In this document: positions 32,813-41,542 of the stretch, in pieces
Layout of the letters: every line of letters starts with the position of its first letter
Position numbering within the stretch: the first letter of the stretch is position 1
Assembly (NCBI GenBank): GCA_016790965.1
Contig: JAEUNZ010000004.1
Location: 1 to 64,000, forward strand
Length of the DNA: 64,000 nucleotides
DNA from: SSSZ01 sp016790965
GTDB lineage: Bacteria > Pseudomonadota > Gammaproteobacteria > Burkholderiales > Rhodocyclaceae
Direction: 5' to 3'
Translations under genes and position numbers: made by a program
Notes under the pieces: generated by a model
What the model saw: the letters and a program-made list of their open reading frames with translations, nothing else
The model's database searches: none
Told to the model about the DNA's origin: nothing

Positions 32813-33788
32813 CCGTCAGACCCAGGCGCTCGAAGAGGGCCTCGTCGCGCGCCACATCGGGATTTCCGGTGGTGAGCAGCCGCTCGCCGTAGAACATCGA
32901 ATTGGCGCCTGCCAGGAAGCACAGAGCCTGCAATTCGTCGCTCATCTCCTGGCGGCCGGCCGACAGACGCACCCAGGAGGTCGGCATGAGGATGCGCGCC
33001 GCGGCGATGGTCCGCACGAACTCGAAGGGATCGAGGCGCGGCTGGTCAGCCATCGGCGTTCCGGCGATGGGCACCAGATTGTTGATGGGCACCGACTCCG
33101 GTGGGCGGGGCAGGTTGGCGAGTTGCACCAGCATGGCGGCCCGATTGCGCCTTGACTCCCCCATGCCGACGATGCCGCCGGAGCACACCTTGAGCCCCGC
33201 CTCGCGCACCTGTTCCAGGGTGTCCAGGCGGTCACCATGGCCATGCGTGGTGATGACCTGGCCGTAGAAATCGGCGTCGGTATCGACGTTGTGGTTGTAG
33301 TAATCGAGGCCCGCGTCGCGCAGGCGTTCAGCCTGGCCGGGTTTGAGCATCCCCAGGGTGACACAGGTCTGCAGGCCCAGGGCCTTTACTTCGCGCACCA
33401 TGTCGAGCACCCGGTCGAGGTCGCCGTCCTTGGGTCCGCGCCAGGCGGCACCCATGCAGAAGCGCGAGGCTCCCTTGTCTTTTGCCGCCTGGGCGGCCGC
33501 CACCACCTCGTCCACCGGCAGCAGGCGCTCGCGCTCGGTACCCGTGGCGTAACGGGCAGATTGGGAGCAGTAGCCGCAATCCTCGGAACAGCCGCCGGTC
33601 TTGACCGAGAGCAGGGTGGAGCGCTGGATGGCATTGGGGTCGAAATGAAGGCGATGAACCTCCTGGGCGCGCCAGAGGAGATCCATGAGCGGCAGGGCGT
33701 AGAGATCGAGGACGGCATCCACCGTCCACAGGACGCGATCCTGTCGCGCGGCGGCTTGGGCGGCGGACGGGGAAGCGATTGCATGCAT
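32805..33788 (-). CDS. bioB: Biotin synthase
   Basis: Radical SAM enzyme that inserts sulfur into dethiobiotin. The 327-residue protein carries the CxxxCxxC cluster motif in GGCSEDCGYCSQSARY (near residues 64-79). The [2Fe-2S]-cluster ligands are represented by FCMGAAWRG, TCVTLG and KVCSGGIVGMGES. The start at 33788 (MHAIASPSAAQ) gives a normal length; a longer frame exists but is not family-like. Divergent from comF, with a dyad symmetry in the 86-bp gap. bioA, bioD and bioF are not in the window. Confidence 0.96.
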   Translation of the reverse strand: MHAIASPSAAQAAARQDRVLWTVDAVLDLYALPLMDLLWRAQEVHRLHFDPNAIQRSTLLSVKTGGCSEDCGYCSQSARYATGTERERLLPVDEVVAAAQAAKDKGASRFCMGAAWRGPKDGDLDRVLDMVREVKALGLQTCVTLGMLKPGQAERLRDAGLDYYNHNVDTDADFYGQVITTHGHGDRLDTLEQVREAGLKVCSGGIVGMGESRRNRAAMLVQLANLPRPPESVPINNLVPIAGTPMADQPRLDPFEFVRTIAAARILMPTSWVRLSAGRQEMSDELQALCFLAGANSMFYGERLLTTGNPDVARDEALFERLGLTAV

Positions 33789-33855
33789 AATTGATAGCCT
33801 GAAAAAGAGTCGCAAAGCGCCCGGCGGGCTCACCGACCGGTTCCGTAATTATGAA

Positions 33856-33871
33856 TTAAACCCTGGTTCAA
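33856..33871. promoter_or_regulatory. Dyad in the bioB-comF divergent region
   Basis: TTAAACC-CT-GGTTCAA is a near-perfect 7-2-7 inverted repeat (one mismatch), 68 bp before bioB and 3 bp before the comF GTG. The half-sites resemble those of the BirA operator (AAACC/GGTTT), but the spacing of 2 rather than 14-16 bp does not fit BirA. Confidence 0.3.
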
Positions 33872-33874
33872 CCG

Positions 33875-34597
33875 GTGCCCATTCTACCCCATGCCCTGAC
33901 TGCCCCCGTGACCCGCGCACTCGCCGCGACCCGGGAGGCGCTCCTGCCCGCCTCCTGCCTCCTGTGCGGCGGCGATGGCGCCCGGCCGGTGCTCTGCCCG
34001 GGCTGCCTGGGCGATTTGCCTCTACTTCCCTCCGCCCACTGCCCGCGCTGCGCCGAACCCACCCCTTACGGCGAGCACTGTGGCCGTTGCCTGCACGCCC
34101 CTCCCCACTTCGACCGCGCCTTCGCCCTCTATCTGTACGACTTCCCTCTGGATCGCCTCATCCACGCCCTCAAGTACGGCCATCGTCTGGGAGTCGCCAC
34201 CTGGTTCGGCAGCGGGATGGCGGAGGCACTGCCCCCCGCGGCGGGCTTTCTGGTGGTTCCCATGCCACTCCATCCCCAGCGCCTCAAGGAGCGCGGCTTC
34301 AACCAGGCCGGCGAGATCGCCCGTTCCCTGGCGCACCGCCTTGGGCTGGCCTGCGAGAGCGAGGCCCTGCGGCGCACTCGGGACACCGCCGCCCAGGCCA
34401 GCCTTCCCCTTGCGAAGCGCTCCGGCAACGTACGCGGCGCCTTCGAGTGCTGCCAGGATTTCGCCGGGCGCCCGATTCTGCTGGTGGACGACGTCATGAC
34501 CACCGGTGCCACCCTGGACGAAGCCGCCCGCAGCCTCAAACTGCACGGCGCCGCGACCGTATGGGCCGCCGTCGTCGCCCGGGCGGCCAAAGCGTGA
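33875..34597 (+). CDS. comF: ComF-family phosphoribosyltransferase-like protein
   Basis: A 240-residue protein related to ComFC/GntX, needed for DNA uptake in naturally competent bacteria. An N-terminal zinc ribbon has CLLCGGDG, CPGC, CPRC and CGRC cysteine pairs (about residues 28-75). A type I PRTase domain ends with the PRPP loop ILLVDDVMTTGATL (near 205-218). The GTG start at 33875 is the only candidate near the zinc ribbon. Its presence with a type IV pilus supports, but does not prove, competence. The stop overlaps the next gene's GTG. Confidence 0.9.
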   Translation: MPILPHALTAPVTRALAATREALLPASCLLCGGDGARPVLCPGCLGDLPLLPSAHCPRCAEPTPYGEHCGRCLHAPPHFDRAFALYLYDFPLDRLIHALKYGHRLGVATWFGSGMAEALPPAAGFLVVPMPLHPQRLKERGFNQAGEIARSLAHRLGLACESEALRRTRDTAAQASLPLAKRSGNVRGAFECCQDFAGRPILLVDDVMTTGATLDEAARSLKLHGAATVWAAVVARAAKA

Positions 34598-36372
34598 GCG
34601 TCTCGCCCACCCATCGCCTGCACCGCAGCCTCTGCCTCGGCGCCCTGGCCCTGCTGCCAGCCCTGCCCGCCCTCCTGCCGCACCACTACCAGCCCATCCC
34701 TACCTTCTACCAGGAGTGGTGGGCCGCGGCCCTCAGCCTGGTGGCCCTCACCTGGCTCCTGAGCCCAAGTCCCAGCGGACGGGTCGAATTTCCGGAGATT
34801 GCCTGGCTTCCCCTCGGGCTTCTGGGCGTCGCCATCGCCCAGGCATTCCTCCCCGGCCACGCCTTGCCGGAGCGGCTGCTCATGTTCGCCCTCTACATGG
34901 TCTGGGCAGGCCTGATGATGCTCCTGGGCCGGCGCCTCGCCGTCGACCTGGGCCTGACGCGCATCGCCGACGTGCTCGCCGTCGCGCTGCTGGCCGGCGC
35001 TCTGCTCCAGTCCCTGTGCGGCTTTGCCCAGGCCACCGGCGTCGCCCGCCTGCCCTGGGCCTTCGTCGGCCCCGCCGGCGGCCTGCGCGGCAACGTCGGG
35101 CAGCCCAACAATCTGGCCGACCTCCTCTGGCTGGGAGTCACCTCCTGCCTCTACCTGCGCACTCGAGGCATCCTCGGCTGGCCGGTCGCCGGGGCTGCCA
35201 TGCTCTGCCTGATCCCCATCGCCCTGCTCTCCGGCTCCCGGGCCGTCTGGTTGTACGCCGCCGCCCTGCTCCTGCTGTCCGTGACCTGGGCCGGACCGGC
35301 GCGGCGAACCCTCTTGGTCGGCAGCGTCCTGGCCCTGGCGCTGACCCTGGCGGGGGAAGCCCTGCTGCTCGCCGGCTTCATCGCGCCCCCCAACCCCGCG
35401 TCGAGTGCGGGCGCCCGCCTCGCAGCCACCGGAGGGGGAGATCCCGTACGGGAAGTGCTGTGGTCCACTGCCTGGCGCATCTTCCTGGACAATCCCCTCC
35501 TGGGCGCCGGCTTCGGGCAGACGACGCGGCAGTTCCTCGACCACGTCCTCCAGCTTCCGCCCCGCAGTCTGCCCGGCCTGCCGGAGCACGCCCACAACCT
35601 GCCCCTCCAGGTGCTGGCCGAACTGGGCATCGTCGCCGGCGCCCTGCTTCTCCTGCTCGGACTGCGCTGGGCGGTTGACCGCTGGCAGGCGGAGCGCGAC
35701 GCCGCCGGGTGGTGGGTCGCCGCCACGGCGAGTATCGTCGCCCTCCATTCCCTGCTCGAATACCCCCTCTGGTACGGCTTTTTCCTCGCTCCGGCGGCCC
35801 TGGTGGCGGGTGCCGCCTCGGTGCGCGCCCGCCCCCTGCAACTCGGACCGCGTATCCCTCTGTTGATCGGCGCCGTGGTCCTGCTGGGGAGCGTGCTGCT
35901 GGCGGTGCTGAGGAGCGATTACGCCCTGCTGGAAGACACGGTCAATGGACGCCTGCCGGGGAGCGGACCCCAGGCCCGGCAGGAAGCGGCCGCGACCGCC
36001 CTCACCCGGCTGGCGGGTCAGGCCCTGCTGCGTCCCTACGTCGACCTTGCCGCCGCAAGCTTCATGGACGACAGCGCCGAGGCCCTGGAGGTCAAGCGGG
36101 CGACCTGCGCCCGCGCCCTGGCGTTTTCCGCCAGCCGCGAAATCGTCTTCAAGTGCGCCTACCTGGAAGCCCTGGGGGGTGACCTCGAAGGGGCGACCCT
36201 GGCCCTGCGGAGGGCTGCCGCCGCCTACCCGGGCCACGCCGAGCGCGTCCGGGCGGACTGGGCTTCCCGGGCCGGTGACGACGCACTGCGGGCCGTGCTC
36301 CTGGCGCGTCTGACGCCGGGGCTGTCCCCTACTTCAGGCGGGATTCGGCCAAGGCCAACAGATCGGCGTTGA
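34594..36372 (+). CDS. PglL/Wzy-type O-oligosaccharide ligase
   Basis: A 592-residue polytopic membrane protein with about twelve hydrophobic segments and a C-terminal soluble tail. The motif LRGNVGQPNNLADLLW (near residues 165-180) matches the PglL_A region, and PEHAHNLPLQVLAELG (near 330) matches the Wzy_C ligase loop with its essential histidine; a Wzy_C_2-like region follows. Such enzymes move lipid-linked glycans onto pilin serines/threonines or onto lipid A. The location, tail-to-tail with mshN (44-bp overlap), points to MSHA pilin glycosylation, which is an inference. GTG start overlaps the comF stop. Confidence 0.82.
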   Translation: MSVSPTHRLHRSLCLGALALLPALPALLPHHYQPIPTFYQEWWAAALSLVALTWLLSPSPSGRVEFPEIAWLPLGLLGVAIAQAFLPGHALPERLLMFALYMVWAGLMMLLGRRLAVDLGLTRIADVLAVALLAGALLQSLCGFAQATGVARLPWAFVGPAGGLRGNVGQPNNLADLLWLGVTSCLYLRTRGILGWPVAGAAMLCLIPIALLSGSRAVWLYAAALLLLSVTWAGPARRTLLVGSVLALALTLAGEALLLAGFIAPPNPASSAGARLAATGGGDPVREVLWSTAWRIFLDNPLLGAGFGQTTRQFLDHVLQLPPRSLPGLPEHAHNLPLQVLAELGIVAGALLLLLGLRWAVDRWQAERDAAGWWVAATASIVALHSLLEYPLWYGFFLAPAALVAGAASVRARPLQLGPRIPLLIGAVVLLGSVLLAVLRSDYALLEDTVNGRLPGSGPQARQEAAATALTRLAGQALLRPYVDLAAASFMDDSAEALEVKRATCARALAFSASREIVFKCAYLEALGGDLEGATLALRRAAAAYPGHAERVRADWASRAGDDALRAVLLARLTPGLSPTSGGIRPRPTDRR

Positions 36373-37609
36373 GGTTGCCGCTCGCCAGGGCGCGGCGGTA
36401 GGCGTCGCGCGCCTCGGGGCCACGGCCAGCCGCTTCCAGGGACTGCCCCAGGCCGAACCACCAGCGGCCCTCGGCCGCCGCCAGCCGGGTGGCGGTCTCG
36501 TAGCGTTCGACGGCTGCGGCCGTCTGGCCCAGCCGCAGCAACAGATGGCCATGAAACCCTGCGTAGTCGGCCTGGGCACGACCATGGGCGGCGGAGCGGG
36601 CCAGAGTTTTTTCCGCTGCAGCCAGATCGCCCCGCTCCACCTGGAGGCGCGCCAGGGACATGGCCCAGCCGGTCTGGGCAGGGGCGATGTCCAGACCCTG
36701 CTGTAAGAGTGCGGCCGCCTCGTCGAAGCGCTGCCCTTCGAGAAACAGACGCAGCAGGGCCTGGCGCGCAGGCCCGTGGGAGGGATCGTGATGCAGGGCG
36801 GCGACCAAGCTTTCCGCCGCGGCAGGGGTCTGGCCGGCGGAAAGGAGCGCCTGGGCGCGGCGGTATTCGGCCTCGGCCCTCTCCCGGGGGCTGGCGAGGA
36901 CGGCGGTCTTTTCGATCCGCACGGCGCCCGAGGGCGGGGCGGGGGTGGCAGCGAGCGGGGCCGGTGCGAGGGCCGCGTTCCCCGCCCCCAGTGCAGCAAC
37001 GGGCGTCGCCGCGGCAGCCGAAGGGTGGGCGGGCACCTTGGTCGGGACCGGTGTCGGGGCCTGAGTGGCCTCCGGTACCGCTGCCGGCGCAGGCACCGGA
37101 GCCGGAGCCCCCATCGCGCCCGGCGCCGCGGCCGGCGGAGGCGCGAGGGGGAGCGGCGCCTGCGGGCTGCCCTGCGGCGCTGGTGGTTGCGCTTGGAGCG
37201 GCGCACCTGGGGGGCTTGCCAGGGCGGGCGCCAGCCGCAGGCCGTCGTCCGCTTGGGGCGGTGCCGCGGCAAGCACCGGGACAGAATCGGCCTCGGCCAC
37301 AGGGGGTGTGGCGCGCAAATCCGGCAAGCCCGGCGGAGTCGTCGCCATAGGGGCAGGCGCGGTAGGCGGCCCCCCGGCGGGAGTGGCCGGGGGCACCGGG
37401 CCGGAAGTGCCGGCCAGGGGCACGATCCCCTCCCGGATGCTCCAGCCCAAGCCTGCGAGGGCGAGGAGCAAGACCACCGAAAGTGCCCAGGGCCTGCGAG
37501 AAGGGCTTCGCGTCGGCAGCGCCCGCACTTCCCTTTGCAGGGAGACGGCGCCGATCTCCGCGGCGCGGCGCGCCTCCAGGTCGCGCAGCATGTCGTTCAC
37601 AAGGCTCAT
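36329..37609 (-). CDS. mshN: MSHA biogenesis protein MshN (TPR protein)
   Basis: A 426-residue bitopic membrane protein. The N-terminus MSLVNDMLRDLEARRA is the MshN/GspB-like signature. One transmembrane helix lies near residues 41-57, followed by a long Pro/Ala-rich periplasmic linker (about 65-235) and TPR repeats in the C-terminal 190 residues. Probably a pilus assembly scaffold. The ATG is 3 bp from the left end of repeat copy B, and the only SD-like bases (AGG) come from that repeat's terminus. Last gene of the permuted msh cluster. Confidence 0.85.
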   Translation of the reverse strand: MSLVNDMLRDLEARRAAEIGAVSLQREVRALPTRSPSRRPWALSVVLLLALAGLGWSIREGIVPLAGTSGPVPPATPAGGPPTAPAPMATTPPGLPDLRATPPVAEADSVPVLAAAPPQADDGLRLAPALASPPGAPLQAQPPAPQGSPQAPLPLAPPPAAAPGAMGAPAPVPAPAAVPEATQAPTPVPTKVPAHPSAAAATPVAALGAGNAALAPAPLAATPAPPSGAVRIEKTAVLASPRERAEAEYRRAQALLSAGQTPAAAESLVAALHHDPSHGPARQALLRLFLEGQRFDEAAALLQQGLDIAPAQTGWAMSLARLQVERGDLAAAEKTLARSAAHGRAQADYAGFHGHLLLRLGQTAAAVERYETATRLAAAEGRWWFGLGQSLEAAGRGPEARDAYRRALASGNLNADLLALAESRLK

Positions 37610-37612
37610 ATC

Positions 37613-37775
37613 AGAGCCTGTAAATTTTTCGGGCGCGCCCCGAGCGACGTGCCCAAGTGTGCGCGATCAAGGCGCAAAGCACAGCCGTAGCTCGGGCTAT
37701 GGCGCGCATTGGCAACGCCGAGCGGGCACAGCTGGGCATGACGAGTGGGGGTGAATGAAATTCTCACAGTCTCTC
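37613..37775. repeat. Dispersed inverted-repeat element, copy B
   Basis: A 163-bp copy with left terminus AGAGCCTGTAAATTTTTC and right terminus GAAATTCTCACAGTCTCT, which are imperfect inverted repeats. TCAG precedes the left end and CTCAG follows the right end. The inside carries a hairpin around GTAGCTCGGGCTATG. About 85-90 percent like copy C by eye. It fills the junction between mshM and mshN and touches the mshN start. Confidence 0.8.
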
Positions 37776-37883
37776 AGTCCGTAGGCAATGGAGGGTTGGG
37801 GCTGCGGGGGCGCAGGCTGCGGCCGGCAAGGTGCACACGCCTCCGCTGGCAGCCGGTATCGGCCGGGGCTTCGGGCACGGGGG
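37776..37883. other. Gap between repeat copy B and the mshM stop
   Basis: About 108 bp of GC-rich sequence with no recognisable gene, terminator or repeat. Confidence 0.4.
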
Positions 37884-38711
37884 TCACCACCAGCCCGGAT
37901 CCCGGGCCCCTTCCGTATCGCGGGCGGCATGGCGGACGTGGCGGGTGCGCACCGTCTGGCGCCCCTCACCGAAGACCGCCAGCAGGGCCTTGTTGGCCAG
38001 AATGTTGACCAGCCGCGGCGTACCCTGGCTGGCCCGGTACAGGGCCCGGCTGGCGCCCTGGGCAAAGAGGCCTTCCCCCCGGTATCCCGCAACCCTCAGG
38101 CGATGGGCGAGGTAGTGGCCCACCTCTTCGCGGGCCAGACCCTTGAGGCGGTAATGGAAGGCGATGCGCTGGCGCAACTGGCGCACGGCGGGTTGCGCCA
38201 GGCGCTCGTCCAGTTCCGGCTGGCCGAAGAGGACGATCTGCACCAGCTTCCTCTTTTCCGTCTCCAGATTGGAAATCAGGCGCAGGGCTTCCAGGCTTTC
38301 CAGGGGCATGGCCTGGGCCTCGTCGATGCATACCACCACCCGGCGCTCGGCGGCGGCGTGCTCCAGCAGACGGCGGTTGAGGCCTTGCAGCAGGTGATAG
38401 TCGTCCGCCGTGGGATCGAGGCCGAGTCCCAGTTCTTCTCCCAGAGCCAGCATGAGGGTGCGGGGCGCCACATAGGGGTTGGGCAGGTAGGCCGAAACGC
38501 TCCCCTGCGGCAGGCTCTTGAGCAGCCGGCGACAGAGATGGGACTTGCCGGTGCCGACCTCGCCGGTGATCTTGATGAAGCCCTCGCCTCCGGCCAGGGC
38601 GACCAGCAGGGTATTGAGCGCTTCCTGGTGGCTGGCGTTGAGGAAGGTGTAGGCAGTATCCGGCGTGATGCCGAAGGGCAGTTCGCTCAGGCCGAAGTGG
38701 TCCAGATACAC
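37884..38711 (-). CDS. mshM: MSHA biogenesis AAA ATPase MshM
   Basis: A 275-residue cytoplasmic ATPase of the ExeA/GspA type that helps position the secretin. The N-terminus MYLDHFGLSELPFGITPD is diagnostic. Walker A is TGEVGTGKS (about residues 49-57), Walker B VVVCIDEAQ (about 124-132), and an arginine-rich sensor region contains QGTPRLVNILANKAL. No peptidoglycan-binding domain follows, unlike ExeA. It sits 16 bp after mshL. Confidence 0.9.
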   Translation of the reverse strand: MYLDHFGLSELPFGITPDTAYTFLNASHQEALNTLLVALAGGEGFIKITGEVGTGKSHLCRRLLKSLPQGSVSAYLPNPYVAPRTLMLALGEELGLGLDPTADDYHLLQGLNRRLLEHAAAERRVVVCIDEAQAMPLESLEALRLISNLETEKRKLVQIVLFGQPELDERLAQPAVRQLRQRIAFHYRLKGLAREEVGHYLAHRLRVAGYRGEGLFAQGASRALYRASQGTPRLVNILANKALLAVFGEGRQTVRTRHVRHAARDTEGARDPGWW

Positions 38712-38727
38712 GCCGCGCCCCGGCCTC

Positions 38728-40503
38728 TTACTTGACCGCCCACTCCGCCTTGCGGGGATCGAGGCCCTGCATGCGTTCCTGGGTGTCGACCAGATCCTGG
38801 CGCCAGGAACTCTCGTTCTGGATCACAGTGGATTTGATCAGGATGACCAGTTCCCGCTTGCGGTTCGACGCCCCCTTCTGGCCGAAGAGCAGGCCCAAGC
38901 CGGGCACCCGGCTCACCCCCGGCAGGCCGTCGCGGCTATTGCTCTGCTCCTGGCTCATGAGCCCGCCGATGGCGACGATGTGGCCGTCCTGCACGCGGAC
39001 GATGGAGTCGGTCTCGTTGATGCTGCTGGAGGCGAGCGGAAGGGTGAAGGAGCCCAGAGTGCCGAGATTGACCTGCTTGGAACGCTCCTCGACCACGGTC
39101 ACCGCCGGGTGGATGTGCAGGATGATGTTGCCCTCGTCGTCGATCTGGGGCGTCACGTCTAGGGCGATGCCCGAGAAGAAGGGTTGCAGGGTGATGGTCG
39201 GCGTGGTGACCGTTCCCGTGCCGCTGGTGGTGGTCGAGGTGGAAATGTTGGTGACGAAATAATCGTCTGATCCCACCTTGAGGACCGCCTTCTGGTTATT
39301 CAGGGTGGCGATGCGGGGGTTGGACAGCACCTGGAGATCGCCCTGGGTTTCCAGGAAGGAGACCAGGGCGGCGAAATCCTTGGACTGGAACGCCAGGCCG
39401 AAGAATCCCTGGCCCAGGGCCGTGGCGGCGATGGCTCCGGCGGTCCCCGGGGTGATGGTGAGGCCGGTCCCCGCCGTGCCGGATGTCGCCGCGGTGCCTG
39501 CCAGGGCCGAACTGTTGCCGCTCAGGGTCGTTCCGGGGGCGAGGACGCCGGCCGAGAAGCGCCGGTCGTTGCCGCCGAACTTGGCCCAATTGACGCCCGT
39601 CTGGAACGAATCGTTGAGGGCAACCTCGATGATCTTGGCTTCCAGCATCACCTGGCGTTCGACCATCAACTGAGTGGCCTTGAGGTAGCTTTCCACCGCC
39701 CGCAGTTCCTGGGGCAGGGCCTTCACCAGCACGACGCCGGACATGGGGCTGACGATGACGTTGCGCCCCTCGCCGCCCCCCACGATGGTGGTCAGGGCGG
39801 TGCGCAGGTCGTGCCAGAAGTCGTTGTCGGAGGAGGTACGCACCCGGCTGGCGTCGGTATTGGATACCGCGAGACCGCCGGCCGAGGGCGTGGCCCCCGC
39901 CGCCGTGGCTGCCGCGGCAGCCTGGGGGGTGGTGTTCGAGGTGTTGCTGCCAGAGCTGCCCCCGCTGGAGCCGCTCGGGTTGACCACGCTGGGCGAACTC
40001 GAAGTCACCCGCATGTCGGTCATGCCCTGGCGGCGGCTGGCCAGGTAATTGAGCTGGTAGATGCGCGACTGGAGGGAATTGGTCTGGATGGTGATGCGGT
40101 TGCCGGCGATCTTGTACTCGTAGCCGTAGAGTTCCCGGATGGCATCGAGAGCCTCGCGCACCGTGACGTCCTTGAGGTTGAGGGTCAGCGCGCCGGAGAG
40201 CTCGGGGGGAAAGAGCATGCTGTAGCGCGTCCCCGCCACCAGGGCCATGAAGACCTGCCCGGCGGGGGCGTTATTCACGGCCAGATTGAAGCGGGGTTCG
40301 GGCTTGGCCGGGATCGCCTCGGCCGCCTGCACCGGCGGCATCATGGCGCGCCCCACCGCGTCGTCGGCGGGAGAACGGCGCTTGCTCTCGGCCGCTTCCT
40401 TCATTTCATTGCCGATGCGGTCAAAGGCTTCGCCGGGGCGGGACTGCAACAGATTGCAGGCCGACAGCATCGCTCCCAGGAGCAGAACGAGCACAATCCT
40501 CAT
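38728..40503 (-). CDS. mshL: MSHA outer-membrane secretin MshL
   Basis: Outer-membrane ring through which the pilus exits. The 591-residue protein begins with a lipoprotein signal (lipobox LSAC, cysteine at residue 16). N-domains contain PAGQVFMALVAGTRYSMLF and a Ser/Gly/Thr-rich linker (about 180-240). The C-terminal secretin domain includes VALNDSFQTGVNWAKF, VLSNPRIATLNNQKAVLKVG and GVSRVPGLGLLFGQK. A Gly/Thr/Ala-rich insertion lies near residues 325-365. ATGA overlap with mshK upstream. Confidence 0.94.
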   Translation of the reverse strand: MRIVLVLLLGAMLSACNLLQSRPGEAFDRIGNEMKEAAESKRRSPADDAVGRAMMPPVQAAEAIPAKPEPRFNLAVNNAPAGQVFMALVAGTRYSMLFPPELSGALTLNLKDVTVREALDAIRELYGYEYKIAGNRITIQTNSLQSRIYQLNYLASRRQGMTDMRVTSSSPSVVNPSGSSGGSSGSNTSNTTPQAAAAATAAGATPSAGGLAVSNTDASRVRTSSDNDFWHDLRTALTTIVGGGEGRNVIVSPMSGVVLVKALPQELRAVESYLKATQLMVERQVMLEAKIIEVALNDSFQTGVNWAKFGGNDRRFSAGVLAPGTTLSGNSSALAGTAATSGTAGTGLTITPGTAGAIAATALGQGFFGLAFQSKDFAALVSFLETQGDLQVLSNPRIATLNNQKAVLKVGSDDYFVTNISTSTTTSGTGTVTTPTITLQPFFSGIALDVTPQIDDEGNIILHIHPAVTVVEERSKQVNLGTLGSFTLPLASSSINETDSIVRVQDGHIVAIGGLMSQEQSNSRDGLPGVSRVPGLGLLFGQKGASNRKRELVILIKSTVIQNESSWRQDLVDTQERMQGLDPRKAEWAVK

Positions 40504-40877
40504 GGCTTTTCCTTCTTGGCGCCGGCCTTGCGGGGGGCCGGTGGGTTCGTTTTGATGACATCGGGCGTCAGCGCCAGGCGTTCCACCCCCAGGGGGCCCT
40601 GGAGGACGGCCTCACCCTCGCTCACGCGGACCAGGGTGGCGTCGCCGATCTTGCCGCCCAGGAATACCACCTGACCGCTGATGACCGCCCGGGGCTTGCC
40701 TCCCCGGGGCAGGATCACCGACTGGAGGCGCAGCCCCGGGTCTTCCATGCCGGCGGGCGGCGGCCCGGCAAACTCCGACGGCGGCCGGGTGGGGTCGGCC
40801 AGTTCCGCCCCCCAGGCGGCACCGCTGCCCGCCAGAACGGCGAGGGCCAGGACTGGGGCGCTCAGATGGCGAGCCAT
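40500..40877 (-). CDS. mshK: MSHA biogenesis protein MshK
   Basis: A 125-residue periplasmic protein comparable to PilP/GspC-type linker proteins. Signal peptide residues 1-23 (ending AWG-A), then ADPTRPPSEFAGPP, the motif that precedes the HR-like domain in MshK and GspC proteins, and a small beta domain (AVISGQVVFLGGKIGDATLVRV). The tail is lysine-rich. Start chosen at 40877 because it yields the signal peptide; the frame upstream overlaps mshJ. Confidence 0.8.
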   Translation of the reverse strand: MARHLSAPVLALAVLAGSGAAWGAELADPTRPPSEFAGPPPAGMEDPGLRLQSVILPRGGKPRAVISGQVVFLGGKIGDATLVRVSEGEAVLQGPLGVERLALTPDVIKTNPPAPRKAGAKKEKP

Positions 40878-41542
40878 GTCTTGTCCGCTCCCAGGGTGTA
40901 GACGGTCAAGGTAAGCCGCGCCCGGGGATGGGCAACGACCGTCAGGGTGAGCGGCCCCCAGAGGAGCTTCTTCTCCGACTTTTCCAGTTGTTCCAGATAG
41001 GCCAACAGTTCCAGGTAGCTGCCTTCCAGGCGCAACTCCACGCCGTGGCGGTAGATGTCGAACTGCCGCTCGGGGGCGGGCTTGCCCTCCTCCCTTGGCA
41101 CGGCGCCCAGGATGCTTTGCGGCGGCAGGGTCTTGAGGGCCACCAGACGCAGGCCGCCATGGCGGGCCAACAGATGTTCCAGCAGGCCGTTCATCTCCTC
41201 GGGCCGCACCAGGGTGTCCTGCAGGGCCTGCAGGCGCGCGTCTGATTCCGCCAACTGACGTCGCAGTCCGGCCAGTTCCGCCTTGGTGGGCGCATCGGGA
41301 TCGGCTTGGGCCTGGGCTTCCAGGGCGGCCACCTGGCTGCGGGTGTCGTTCAGGGTCGCCTGCTGGCCTTGCAGGGTGTTGCGCAGGGTGCGCGCCCGGT
41401 TGAGGGCGGGGTCCGCGAAGAGCGTGTAGCCCAGGAAGAGCGGTCCCAGGACTGCCAGCGCCGCCACCAACACCCGTTCGCGGGACTTGAGGGCGGCGTA
41501 GCGCGTTGCCGCGCCCTGGAGAAAGGCCAAGCCGGGTTTCAT
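40862..41542 (-). CDS. mshJ: MSHA biogenesis protein MshJ (PilO-like)
   Basis: A 226-residue bitopic inner-membrane protein. One transmembrane helix at about residues 25-43 is followed by a coiled coil (about 50-110) and an alpha/beta domain, the PilO/GspM pattern. Together with the PilN-like and PilM-like neighbours it would form the inner-membrane alignment complex. Overlaps mshK by 16 bp and the PilN-like gene by an ATGA. Confidence 0.86.
   Translation of the reverse strand: MKPGLAFLQGAATRYAALKSRERVLVAALAVLGPLFLGYTLFADPALNRARTLRNTLQGQQATLNDTRSQVAALEAQAQADPDAPTKAELAGLRRQLAESDARLQALQDTLVRPEEMNGLLEHLLARHGGLRLVALKTLPPQSILGAVPREEGKPAPERQFDIYRHGVELRLEGSYLELLAYLEQLEKSEKKLLWGPLTLTVVAHPRARLTLTVYTLGADKTWLAI

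Noticed and set aside
34129..36237. 702-codon minus-strand open frame over the O-ligase gene
   Set aside because: Shadow frame: Gln/Gly/Arg-rich composition without motifs, while the plus strand encodes a clear polytopic ligase.
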